Shown here piece after piece: positions 12,099-21,167 of a stretch of 64,000 nt of DNA. How positions within the stretch are numbered: the stretch's first letter is position 1; each line of letters opens with the position of its first letter. Below the pieces are notes generated by a model, which ran no database searches, was not told where the DNA came from, and saw nothing but the letters and a program-made list of their open reading frames with translations. Source of the stretch: Gyrodactylus bullatarudis (taxonomy: Eukaryota > Platyhelminthes > Monogenea > Gyrodactylidea > Gyrodactylidae); NCBI GenBank assembly GCA_012064415.1, contig SSNU01000186.1:156385-220384 (forward strand), given 5' to 3'. The position numbers and the translations under genes are program-made.

Positions 12099-13214
12099 TT
12101 GTTCTTGAAATTCGATTGGATCATACCTGTTGCCAGGTATGCAACATTATTTTTCTTGGCAAAATTGGAGATGACATCATTGAAACCGACACTCGACAAG
12201 TTCAATCTCTACCTCAGATACATGGACGACACATTTATAACAATGAACAAAAATGACAATCCAGAAGAATTCCTCTGTACCTTCAATCAAGCCCATGAGA
12301 AGATAGAATTTACAATGGAAAAGGAGAACGAAAATAGCCTACCCTTTTTGGATGTCAAACTTATAAGAAACGAGGATGGAACGATAAAGCGAGGAATCCA
12401 CAGAAAAAGCACGTTCACGGGTAAAATGCTAAACTTCAATTCATTTGTACCCGGAAAAATCAAGCGAGGCCTCATAACAGCGTTAGCAAAGAGAACACGA
12501 AGGATAGTCTCCGATGAAATGTGGGAAGAAGAACTGGAACAGCTGATCAGCATATTTTTAATAAACGATTATCCAATAGAACTGATCAATGACCGTCTCT
12601 CAAAACTCTATACTCCGAGAAGGAAGCCAAAAGAAACAGAAGGTCCAACCGCCTACATTAAACTCCCATTCAAAGGTGATAAAATCGCAATGACGTTTCA
12701 AAAGAAAATCAATGATGTCTTTTATGAAACTTACCCAGAAGGTAACATAAGGATCATCTACAACACGAAAAAGATGTTTACGAATTGCTCCAAAGACACA
12801 TTGGAGCCACTAAAACAATCCTATGTGGTTTACAAATTCAAATGCCCTTGTAATGCAGAATACATAGGCCAAACCATCAGGAGCCTTGGGGAAAGAGTAG
12901 ATGAGCACCTCCATACTGGACAAACAGCCATCAGAGAGCACCTCAAAAACTGTAATGCCGAAGTTTCCCCCCAAAACTTTGAAGTAATATATAAACCATC
13001 AGGAAACTGCGTTTATAGTTTAAAAGCTGCTGAAGCATATCTCATCAATCAACAAAAGCCAAATCTATGCACACAGAAAAGTCATGTTAAGCCCCTGAAC
13101 CTCCCAAAACCAAAAGAGCAGAAACAATTGTCCCAACCCCCACCCAAAAAGAAAAGAAGAGAAGAGGTCGAGACGAGCAAACGGATCACAGAGTTCTTCC
13201 CAGCAACACAATAA
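12099..13214 (+). CDS. Penelope-like RT (3' part) plus GIY-YIG endonuclease, with PIP-box-like tail
   Basis: This open frame of 371 residues lacks the N-terminal part of the reverse transcriptase. Residues 41-44 are YMDD, the catalytic motif C of RT. Residues 84-88 (FLDVK) fit the following RT strand. Residues 242-325 form a GIY-YIG nuclease: YVVYKFKC, then YIGQT (255-259), R261, and a late A-E-A-Y-L-I segment near 311-316. The tail after residue 330 is basic: PPPKKKRR (347-354) looks like a nuclear localisation signal. S360-F367 (SKRITEFF) fits the hydrophobic part of a PIP box (I363, F366, F367) but lacks the leading Gln. The first Met comes from the left repeat, so it is unlikely to be the native start. 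A full element would make a protein for target-primed reverse transcription in the nucleus. Confidence 0.85.
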   Translation: MFLKFDWIIPVARYATLFFLAKLEMTSLKPTLDKFNLYLRYMDDTFITMNKNDNPEEFLCTFNQAHEKIEFTMEKENENSLPFLDVKLIRNEDGTIKRGIHRKSTFTGKMLNFNSFVPGKIKRGLITALAKRTRRIVSDEMWEEELEQLISIFLINDYPIELINDRLSKLYTPRRKPKETEGPTAYIKLPFKGDKIAMTFQKKINDVFYETYPEGNIRIIYNTKKMFTNCSKDTLEPLKQSYVVYKFKCPCNAEYIGQTIRSLGERVDEHLHTGQTAIREHLKNCNAEVSPQNFEVIYKPSGNCVYSLKAAEAYLINQQKPNLCTQKSHVKPLNLPKPKEQKQLSQPPPKKKRREEVETSKRITEFFPATQ

Positions 13215-13437
13215 TTTTCATTATGACCCCTCAATTAACACCACTTACAACCTATTGTCATATTTCCATCCTGTATTACTATAAGATAATTAAAATTACC
13301 CCCATAACAATAACACATCCAAAAGACCAATATTACTAAATAATGTTGCATACCTGGCAACAGGTATGATCCAATCGAATTTCAAGAACAATCTAAACCA
13401 ATAATTTAATTCTAAAAACCTATATATTTGGCATGTA

Positions 13438-13479
13438 TCACACTGATGAGTATGCCCGAAATAAAGGCCTTATTTGTGA
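13438..13479 (+). ncRNA. Hammerhead-like ribozyme, right inverted repeat
   Basis: Order: stem I strand TCACA (13438-13442), core CTGATGA (13443-13449), an 8-nt segment GTATGCCC, core GAAA (13458-13461), a stem III of about 4 bp around loop AGGCC, then residue 17 (T13474) and the returning stem I strand TGTGA (13475-13479), fully complementary to TCACA. Stem I and stem III fit well. Stem II closes with one G-C pair and is otherwise weak, and residue 17 is U rather than the preferred C. Hammerheads are known in PLE terminal repeats. Activity of this one is uncertain. Confidence 0.5.
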
Positions 13480-13509
13480 GAAAAACCCTGGCATCTTTTT
13501 ACTTTAAAT

Positions 13510-13893
13510 CTTTTTTTTTGTTAATTTGTTTAGGTAAATTTAAATTCTTTCATCATTAAGTTCATAAGATATCAAGATCATGATCCCTGACACTGAAAAA
13601 TGAAGAAATGATGCATAATTCAAAGTGGTGTTTGGTCGAAAGTAATTTATATAACATAACAGAAAGTTTATATGTTCTTACTCATAGTGTAGTTAATTAT
13701 AATGATTAAATGCCGACTTTTTCTTTTTCTAATCAACAAACTTAGTATAGAATCTTTTGATGAAAAAATAAATCATATTCATAGACTTTTATGATGAATT
13801 TCATTTGAACCCAAGCTTTTTGATAAACCTATAATTGTAGAATAAAATTTATAGGTGTTTAATTTCAATGATGAATTACATCTAAGAAATCCG
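13510..13893. other. Upstream region of the CAP gene
   Basis: AT-rich sequence without a gene. It probably holds the proximal promoter of the CAP gene. Only the TATA box is recognisable. Confidence 0.4.
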
Positions 13894-13901
13894 TATAAAT
13901 A
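13894..13901 (+). promoter_or_regulatory. TATA box of the CAP gene
   Basis: TATAAATA lies 49 bp before the CAP start codon, which would place the transcription start near 13925 and give a 5' leader of about 25 nt. Position and sequence fit a core promoter. Not tested. Confidence 0.6.
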
Positions 13902-13949
13902 GGCTCACGATTTTCTCAAATTATAATTCTTTTTTGAAGAAGAAAAAAT

Positions 13950-16932
13950 ATGAAATTCATTGTTTTCTTTTTATTTATAGCTACTCTGAGTGCAGATTTC
14001 GCCTCAGATATGCTAGACTCTCACAACAACTTTAGACAAGGCATCCTCAATGGTTCTGAGACAAGACAGCCACAAGCAAAGACCATGCCAATGATGCAGT
14101 GGGATACAAATTTGGCAGCAAAAGCTCAGGAATGGGCAACCAATTGCATATACGGACATTCCTCTGAAGAGTTTCGTATCATTCCTGGTTTCAAATATGT
14201 CGGAGAGAATATTGCAGCAGGAACTGATTACTCTGATGGGAAAAAGTGAGAAAAATATTTAATTTTTCCAACTAACCTACTAGCAAAGTGTGGTCACAGG
14301 TTATTACTATATCCATGTGAACTCTAACTTGATGGAGATTGTCTTCTCGCACCTAGATGTTAGAATTCGGATAAGCAAGTGTCAATTCCATAAGAGAGTC
14401 AAATAATATTCAACTCACGGTGGTTCTAATCCTGAATATGGTGTACTGACCAGTCTTAATATCTACATCTGCAACTGTGAATCGAATATTATTTGACTCT
14501 CTTATGAAATTGACACTAGCTTATTCGAATTCTAAGTTTTACGTGGGAGAAGACATGCACCACAGTTAGCTAGTAGGTTAATTGTCAAAGAACACTGTAA
14601 ATTCTATAGTGTTATTCTAGAGCGACTTTTGCATGGTACTCGGAAATACAATACTACAACTATGACGATAATTCATGCAATAAAACTTGCGGTCATTACA
14701 CGCAGGTTGTCTGGGCTGATTCTACAAAGTTGGGTTGTGGTACTGCCAAATGTTCTGGCTTATTTAATGGTAGAGGTGGGGATTTTATCGTTTGCATGTA
14801 CGGAGAAGGGTAAGCTTGACTTCTTACATCCAATAGTGGTAATATGGATGGAGAGAAACCTTATGTAAGTGTGAATTCCTCTGAAGAACTCGAAGATGAA
14901 TACGTTCCAGTACCGACCAATACTCCATTAGGTGTTGTAGTCGATAACACAAATCGTATGGTCGAACTGCACAATGAGTATAGAAGGGCTATCCTCAATG
15001 GTACTGAGACCAGACTGCCAAAGGCCAAATCAATGCCAATGATGATGCGAGATGAAATACTTGTTAAATCCGCGAAAAAAGTTGTAGACAAATGTCTATT
15101 CAGCATACAAAAAAAAGATTTAGTTGATACCAGATTTAGTATTTCAGGTAGCTCTTTCTATTATGAACCAACATCAGACGAAGAGTGAGTCTTATCTATT
15201 AATAATTTTCAGATGGTCTGTTGTGATGATTTGGAATTTTTTGTATTGAACCTATATATATTAGTAAAGGTAGAGTCGATTGGAAAACCAACCCTTTTCC
15301 AAAGCCTCTTCCAGGCGTTTCTTTACTGAGATGAGACACTTGTAATCTGAAATCTTTTAAATTTTACCTGAAAACCTTCGTATTTTCATTCGGCTCATTT
15401 GATATCTGATTTCCTTACTCTAAAATCTTTATGGTTTTATATTAGTACAAACTGTTTAGTTTGAAGAAAAATCATTCGAGTTATAAGGTGATAAAACCCC
15501 AAAATTCCATAAACGAAGGAAGAAATAAGTTTTTATAATTTTGACTATAACGTTGTTCGCTTGCTACCTGACTATGTTGTCTTCTGGCTTGTATTGGACT
15601 ATCTGTAGAAAAAGAGAGGGGAGAGAAAGGTGTAGTATTTCTTAAAGAATAAGGAATATAAAAATTATAGTGATTGTTATAGTAATCAGAATTATTAGAG
15701 TAATAACTCTGATAATATAATTCATCACTTGAAAGAAAATTAAAATTAAGATTAGAATAAAAAACATTTAGATTACCCTGATAAAAATAGTTAGGACTCA
15801 CACAATATTTCGAATACATGTCGTATTCTTTTTCTGGCGTGAGATTTTTCAAAAAACTTAAGATACTTAAAACCTTGTGTGTTCAATCAAAACATTAACC
15901 CTTAAAGTTCCACAGTGATTGTTCTATAACACGTCATTTTAGCAACTCATTATTATTCATTCAAACCTCAGAAAATACTTCGTTTACCACCCATTCGATA
16001 GGAAATTTATTAATCTCCTGGAATACGCAAAGATCATTCGTCAAACTCGCATGACCCACTTTTTGATCGATAACTTCTGAACCAAAAATATTTGCGTTAA
16101 ACCAACTGTAGATTCTTAATCAACGTATTCACAGGATAGACAAAAGATTGAATGCGAGTCATGAAAAAAAATTCTCTGGGACTTTAAGGGTTAAACCAAT
16201 CAGATTTCTTCTCAACTTTAATCAATCAATTCTAACCAACAATTTCCAATTTTCATATCCTTCTTATTACCTCGTTTAGTTTAATCTCTATAGACTCCAA
16301 AATCATATTTTTATACGACATGTATTCGAAATATTGTGTGAGTCCTAACTATTTTTATCAGGGTAACCTAAATGTTTTTTATTCTAATCTTAATTTTAAT
16401 TTTCTTTCAAGTGATGAATTATACTATCAGAGTTATTACTCCAATAATTCTGATTACTATAACAATCACTATAATTTTTATAATCCATATTCTTTAAGAA
16501 ATACTACACCTTTCTTTCCCCTTTCTTTTTCTACAGATAGTCCAATACAAGCCAGAAGACAACATAGTCAGGTAGCAAGCGAACAACGTTATAGTCAATC
16601 TATGCCGAACAGCTCCCTGAAGAACAACTTGGTTCAAAATTATAATTTTAATTTTTTTCACTCACTCTATAGCTTTCTCTAATTTCAGAATTGTCGCAAA
16701 TTGGTATAGCGATATTAGATATTACAACTATGAGACGAATAAATGCAGTGTTTTTTGTAAATATTTCTACAACATAGTTAGTGATAAGACAACAAAATTG
16801 GGATGTGCCAGGAATAACTGCGATGGCTGGGAGTATATCGTCTGCCTATATGGACCTGCGTAAGTGTTGATTTTGGAGTAATTTTTTCTCTTCAGACCAA
16901 ACATGAAAAATCGACCATATACCAAGGCATAA
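13950..16932 (+). CDS. Secreted protein with two tandem CAP (SCP/TAPS) domains
   Basis: Five exons: 13950-14245, 14621-14809, 14837-15184, 16689-16859 and 16896-16932 (346 aa, all junctions in phase). A signal peptide (MKFIVFFLFIATLSA) leads into CAP domain 1, which has the family signatures GHYTQVVW followed by LGCG, and CMYGEG-GN...KPY. Domain 2 (from about residue 190) starts with VELHNEYRRAILNG. Its signature is altered: KYFYNIVSD stands where GHYTQVVW is expected, so the cavity His and Gln are lost, while LGCA and CLYGPAPN..NRPY remain. CAP proteins are extracellular and include venom-allergen-like proteins of parasites and arthropods. Introns are 375, 27, 1504 and 36 nt. Intron 1 holds a hammerhead-related MITE and intron 3 a PLE with a nested MITE. 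The two halves share the exon pattern, which suggests internal duplication. Confidence 0.9.
14268..14586. mobile_element. Palindromic MITE related to the tRNA-hammerhead repeat
   Basis: Inverted arms (about 14268-14421 and 14478-14586) end in 'aacctactagc' / 'gctagtaggtt'. The left arm matches 63452-63608 closely. The centre keeps the B-box relic (ggttctaatcc, 14422-14432) and a hammerhead 5' half (ggtgtactgaccagtc), but the second half of the ribozyme (the stem-II return strand, GAAA and stem III) is deleted, so it cannot self-cleave. It sits wholly inside intron 1 of the CAP gene. Confidence 0.75.
15543..16640. mobile_element. Penelope-like element copy 1, head-to-head inverted arms
   Basis: Lies in CAP intron 3, flanked by TATAATTTT at 15534-15542 and 16641-16649 (target-site duplication). 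The left arm (minus strand) carries the end of a GIY-YIG ORF and the terminal repeat. The right arm (plus, from about 16317) is the terminal repeat again. Both arms contain the same Tyr/Asn/Ser-rich frame (15481-15852 on - and 16320-16682 on +). The left arm lacks the last ~45 nt of the right arm. A second copy is at 39591-40503. A piggyBac-type MITE (15899-16190) interrupts the left arm. Confidence 0.75.
15899..16190. mobile_element. piggyBac-type MITE nested in the PLE, with TTAA duplication
   Basis: This 292-bp insert has ends CCCTTAAAG and CTTTAAGGG and is flanked by TTAA at 15895-15898 and 16191-16194. The second PLE copy supplies the empty site: around 40109-40113 (read on the minus strand) the same host sequence continues through a single TTAA. 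This proves a clean TTAA-targeted insertion. It is the same family as 6217-6505 and 34100-34262. Confidence 0.9.
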
Positions 16933-17473
16933 AATGAGTCTTTTTAATAAATATCATGGAAAATAGTATAACTTTAAGGTCTTTCTTTTCTTGACAAAAA
17001 CTTATTATCAATTATGAGAAATGAGGACAGAGCAATCAAATAAATCTCGATTGCATCGTTAGATATCGCGGCAAGAAAACACGCTTTTGCAATTTGAAGA
17101 AACAAAATTTTTTGGTCAAAAATCATTAAATTTCGAGTGAAAAAAAAGAAGATCAACCAAGTGAAAGATTTTCGACATTTGACATTTATTCTTCTATTAT
17201 AATTGGATTAAACCTCAAGGTTTTTAAGTTGAAAGGTCTTGTTATAAGATTAAGTTTTTATCAAAGCAGTATTTTGCATCCTGTAGTTAGTTGTTGTGGG
17301 TTTTGTAGAAGATGATGCTCGTGAAATTGAGTTTATGGCCACAAAGGACTGGCTTGTCTTAAACTTTGGCTATTTTCATGAGGTTAGGCTAGTAGGTTAA
17401 GAACTAATATTCTTTCAAAAAACTATGACTTGTCAAGTTACAAATTTTCATTGAGAAGTTATGACAATTTAAA
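16933..17473. other. Intergenic, no gene seen
   Basis: AT-rich. A short 'ggctagtaggtt' near 17388-17398 matches the end of the hammerhead-related MITE family and may be a relic. Nothing else is supportable. Confidence 0.4.
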
Positions 17474-17539
17474 AATGACTCGTTCTACCAAATAAAACAA
17501 ACCTGTGGGATATATACTGTGAGAGAACAAGTCCTAGGG

Positions 17540-18005
17540 AAGGCCGAAGCCCATTATATCAAAGTACACACAAGCCTGATTTGTGCAAGCAAAAGGAACT
17601 AGCTACACAATTGGGTTTCATAGGTAAGAAGCGTTTCACGAACAAGAAAAAGTTAGCAAAGGTTGCAAAGTTATTAGCGGAGAGTCCTGTTGTTAGCTAA
17701 ACCCAAATTGCAGAGAACAATGTAGTTAATCTAATTAGTGAACAAAATGAGCAAGTAGTTGAATCTACGTCTCAATACAATCATGATCAACTACAGTCCT
17801 CTACCCCAGCAACAAGTACAAATGAGAAAAAAAGTGAAAACTCAGAAAAGTCAACAAAAGTTGATAATCTAATCATCTCTCAACCTGTAATCAGCGGAAA
17901 TAAAAATGATAAGAAACCTGAACCTGCAATAATTAAGGAGGACAGAAAACGTAAAAGTCCAAGTGGGCAGCCAACGATGGATAGCTACGTTAGGAGGAAA
18001 CAATG
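17540..18005 (+). pseudogene. C-terminal tail of a PLE protein with PIP-box-like end
   Basis: Read in one frame, this begins with KPDLCKQKELA, which aligns with KPNLCTQK just after the GIY-YIG domain of the PLE at 12099-13214. A TAA at about 17698-17700 interrupts it. After that the frame is open to TGA at 18003-18005. The end contains RKRK and then GQPTMDSYVRRKQ: Q-x-x-M-x-x-Y-V fits a PIP box with an aliphatic last position, followed by basic residues. The 46858-47067 frame has a related tail (shared EKST.VD, PVIS and SGQ blocks). It is a fragment, not an expressed gene as it stands. Confidence 0.65.
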
Positions 18006-18125
18006 ATCCTGGAGACAAACAACCAATCCATCCTTCCCCCTTTATTGTGCTCAAATCCGATTGAACCAATCAGAGGATTTTATTAAAAATTTTATCAGGT
18101 TTAAAATTGTATATATATCTAGCCG

Positions 18126-18180
18126 GTGTAAGAGTCTGATGAGATCCTGTGAAATATAAGCTTTATCACTAAATATTCAC
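18126..18180 (+). ncRNA. Hammerhead-like motif in PLE derivative A
   Basis: CTGATGA (18136-18142), 8 nt (GATCCTGT), GAAA (18151-18154), then TATAAGCTTTATC with a short stem III, and predicted cleavage after C18167. Stem I: AGT (18133-18135) pairs with ACT (18168-18170). After an internal loop, GTG (18126-18128) can pair with CAC (18178-18180). Stem II would rest on a G-U pair, so activity is doubtful. It lies about 120 bp after the ORF tail, as expected for a PLE terminal repeat. Confidence 0.45.
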
Positions 18181-18303
18181 TTGTCTTCTGAATCCTCACA
18201 ATGAGTTCTTCATTGGAAACAGATAAAAATGACTCGTTATACCAAATAAAACAAACCTTTGGGATATATTACTCAAGCACTTATAACGAAATAATTCTAG
18301 ACA

Positions 18304-21167
18304 GACTTTGTAACTATAGATGCTCCACTATTCGTTAGTATAAAGAATGTTTTTTTGAAAAACCACTCACAGAGATCGGAGAGAAATAAGAAACTTTTAT
18401 CGAGAAACCATACCCTGAGAATTTCTAGCCATTATCTGGGTCTAAAAATGGTCATTTTTTAGGCCAATAACTCCTAAATTGAAGGTTGGTTTTTGGAAAA
18501 AATTCGTAACCAGCATATTCTGAGACCTATCTTAGCTATGTACCTCGAAATAAGTTTCTCTGGGTATTGAAGGGTAAGTTTGACGATCAACTCAAATCTG
18601 TAAAATTAAAATGGATAAAAATATTAAATTGGAAATACACTTACATACATGGGGAAACTAAATAAATCTCTGAAGGTTTAAGTCATACATAACCCATAGA
18701 AAAGAAATCACTGCAATGTTTTTACTTATCTAATTATGTATGGAAAGTATACGGGAAGGGAAACTGAAAAAAAGCAAGATGAAAAAAATTTTTAGAATGT
18801 CTAATCGATCAAGCTTTTATGTCAGAAATGAATGATTACTGTAAAGTTTAAATAAATATTTTCCAGAAATACACTAAAATATACACCATCATGGTAAAAT
18901 AAAATGCTTATGGGAGTTTGTGTTTATCATGCGAGACTTGATCGAAATACCTTTGTAATCTCTTTTATTTCACGTCTAATTTGATGGTTAACCTGCTTCC
19001 CCCTTTATCATTCTAATGATTCTATGATTTGTGGTAATAAATTATTACTAATAATAACTGGTAGAACAACCCATTCTGAAGTGAAAAGAGCGTTATATTT
19101 CATAAATACAGAATATATACATAATAGACCAAGATTCAAAATTGGCAAAAGTATAGTATTTCTGGGATTTATTGTGACTAGAATATGAGTCTCAGAGAAA
19201 CTACTGGCTTTCTATTAGAACCTTTGAATTGACTAAAAACCTATTTTTAAAAATTAATTTACACTAAATTTGTTTGTAAGTAGTAAAACCTGTGGACGTA
19301 GCAGAAAAAGTGTATTGTATATCCATGAATTACGTTTTGTATAGGTTTCTTACTTTGTTCATACGTTTGCTTCAGATTCAACTGCTTTCCTGTTCTATTT
19401 GTAATTGCGTCTGGGCTTCAGATAATCAACTTCTTAGAACAACTAACAATAATTATAATCTATTGTTATTATTAGGTATTTCTTCCTAAATTTTCATTCA
19501 ATAGTATTTTTAAACTTCAACTTCAAGTCTACAAGAAAGGATAATTTTTTTTTAAAAAGAATTCCCCTAACTCTCCTCAAATATTTCCAACTTATAAATT
19601 ATAAGTTAATTTCGTAAGTTGGAAGAATCAATTTCATAATTTTGCATTTGATTATTAGAGATGTAACAAATTTTTCAACCTATTTTAAAAACCTACTCAA
19701 ATGATAATACAGTACTATGAATTCTAAACATTATTTTATATAAGATCAAGTATCAAGTGTCTGTGATAATATTCAAGTTTAAAGATCAGACTTTTTGAAA
19801 AAGATTTTCAATGAATTTTTACTACGTTTTCACAAATATCTTTTTTGATGATAAAGCTTCTGGGGTTTTTTAATGAAAATAGTAGTATAATCATGGTAAG
19901 ATTATTTATGTTAAATTTTGTTATTCCACTATGTCTACAAGTGAATTTTGGGAAAATGGGCTAAAAAATGGTGAAAAATTGAGAATTTTATAATGGGAAA
20001 CAAGATAAAATTGTTCCCTTTTTCTGTATTAAATGCAAATTGATTTACTATCTGGAAACTGTGCCAAAGAAAAACATATTGTTCTATTTTAAGTAAACAA
20101 TCCTCTATTTTCAATTTCAAAATACTAGGAGTTTCAATAAATCTTCAGCAATGACACATTACTTGTACAGATGTGTTAAAAGAGAAGTATTTTTTCATTT
20201 TCAAATTCATAAGGAAGATTGAAAAAAATTAAGTGAATAAAAAGCATAACCCTCTTTTAGTTTAACGAATCTAGATTTTAAAAAGGCAAGACAAATCTGA
20301 AGAAGGATAAGAACGCTCCCCCAGTAGGTTTAGATCCAAACTGTAAATTTTATTCTTTCTTGAAAAATAAAATTTTAAATTCAAGTGAATTTTCGAACAT
20401 CAGAAACTGACAGAAAGTCCTTTCAAAAATGTTGAGCCTGAACAGACCTCGGTCTATAAGAAGAATGTAAAATTTTTCGATCGGTTTGGAGTTAACTTTT
20501 TCTCTACGAAATTTCCTTATGATAGGTGATCTTGAAAATTAACATTCATTCCATTTCGACACCTTGTGAACAAGAAAAATATTTCAAATCAAAGTTTAAA
20601 AGAAGCACGCTCTTGATTTCCTTTCCTAGGTAGTTTCTTATGAGTAGTCCTAAACTTATTTCTAGATCAAGAAATTCAAAGTCTATAGCAGCACCCACAA
20701 CCGATTTTGTAGGAATTGAATTGAATGGAGTATAGATAATTTCAAAATCATTTATTACATGTATAATTTGTGAATTATTCTTTGAGTTGTCAAGTCTAAC
20801 ATTCTTCAATACTATTGCAAGTTTCAAAAATCATGAATATATAAAATTTTATTAATTATTTTTAAAATGATAGAAAAATACTGATGTTGATTTAGGGTTT
20901 TGTTTTTGATTTTATAAAATAAAGAAATTTTTTTGAATGACATAGGAGAAAAAAATCAGGTTGAATTTGTTACGTATCCATGTCGTCTGAGTAGTCGAGA
21001 AAATTGACATTAATCAGACGACTAAAGGTACCCTTTGTCAAGGAAAATGAATACTTTGTATAGGAACCATTGGCTGATAATGCTTGAAAAATTGAGAGAA
21101 AAGAAAAAGAATTCATGAAATTTTTATGCCAAACTTGTTCTAATGCTTCTCGTTGAAAATAAATGAA
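18304..21167. other. Largely gene-free region
   Basis: 18358-18590 is the inverted copy of the dispersed repeat at 241-470. Short frames at 19292-19489 (+) and 19935-20120 (-) have no features that set them apart from chance. The one frame I would keep in mind is listed separately at 20546-20806. Confidence 0.4.
20546..20806 (-). CDS. Possible 3' exon, unrecognised
   Basis: On the minus strand an AG acceptor (caatag) is followed by an 87-codon frame ending in TAA. The composition is protein-like (IPTKSVVGAAIDFEFLDLEI, LLIRNYLGKEIKSVLLLNF) rather than the Lys/Asn/Phe noise of nearby chance frames. I do not recognise it and found no partner exon. It could be a relic of a transposon. Confidence 0.25.
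   Translation of the reverse strand, partial: KNVRLDNSKNNSQIIHVINDFEIIYTPFNSIPTKSVVGAAIDFEFLDLEISLGLLIRNYLGKEIKSVLLLNFDLKYFSCSQGVEME

Larger units (their letters stand above)
11981..13509 (+). mobile_element. Penelope-like element, 5'-truncated, 173-bp inverted repeats
   Basis: The element is bounded by inverted repeats at 11981-12153 and 13337-13509 that I read as identical over 173 bp. Between them lies a 371-codon ORF with the end of a Penelope reverse transcriptase and a GIY-YIG nuclease. Its start lies inside the left repeat, so the ORF is cut before the palm. An inverted partial terminal repeat in front of a 5'-truncated copy is the usual PLE arrangement. Identity of the repeats and the intact frame point to a young copy. 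Each repeat carries a hammerhead-like sequence. I did not find a clear target-site duplication. Confidence 0.85.
17474..18303 (+). mobile_element. PLE derivative A (ORF tail plus hammerhead-like repeat), in an older repeat
   Basis: Roughly 17520-18226 holds the 3' end of a PLE ORF followed by a terminal-repeat segment with a hammerhead-like motif. A direct repeat of about 45 bp with two mismatches (from 'aaaatgactcgtt' to 'gggatatat') flanks it at 17472-17517 and 18225-18272. The right flank continues as one arm of the inverted-repeat family seen at 45421-45696. The simplest reading is insertion of the PLE into that older element with a long target duplication. Confidence 0.6.

Noticed and set aside
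12287..12553. Minus-strand 88-codon frame as a gene
   Set aside because: It is a shadow of the PLE RT frame on the other strand. The same applies to frames opposite DOT1L (25740-25952, 26310-26498, 26574-26855) and the piggyBac pseudogene (35292-35567).
15481..15852. Tyr/Asn-rich frames at 15481-15852, 16320-16682, 39620-39871 and 40153-40545 as host genes
   Set aside because: All four lie in inverted arms of the same transposon and run to or past its ends. I list one as an open frame only.
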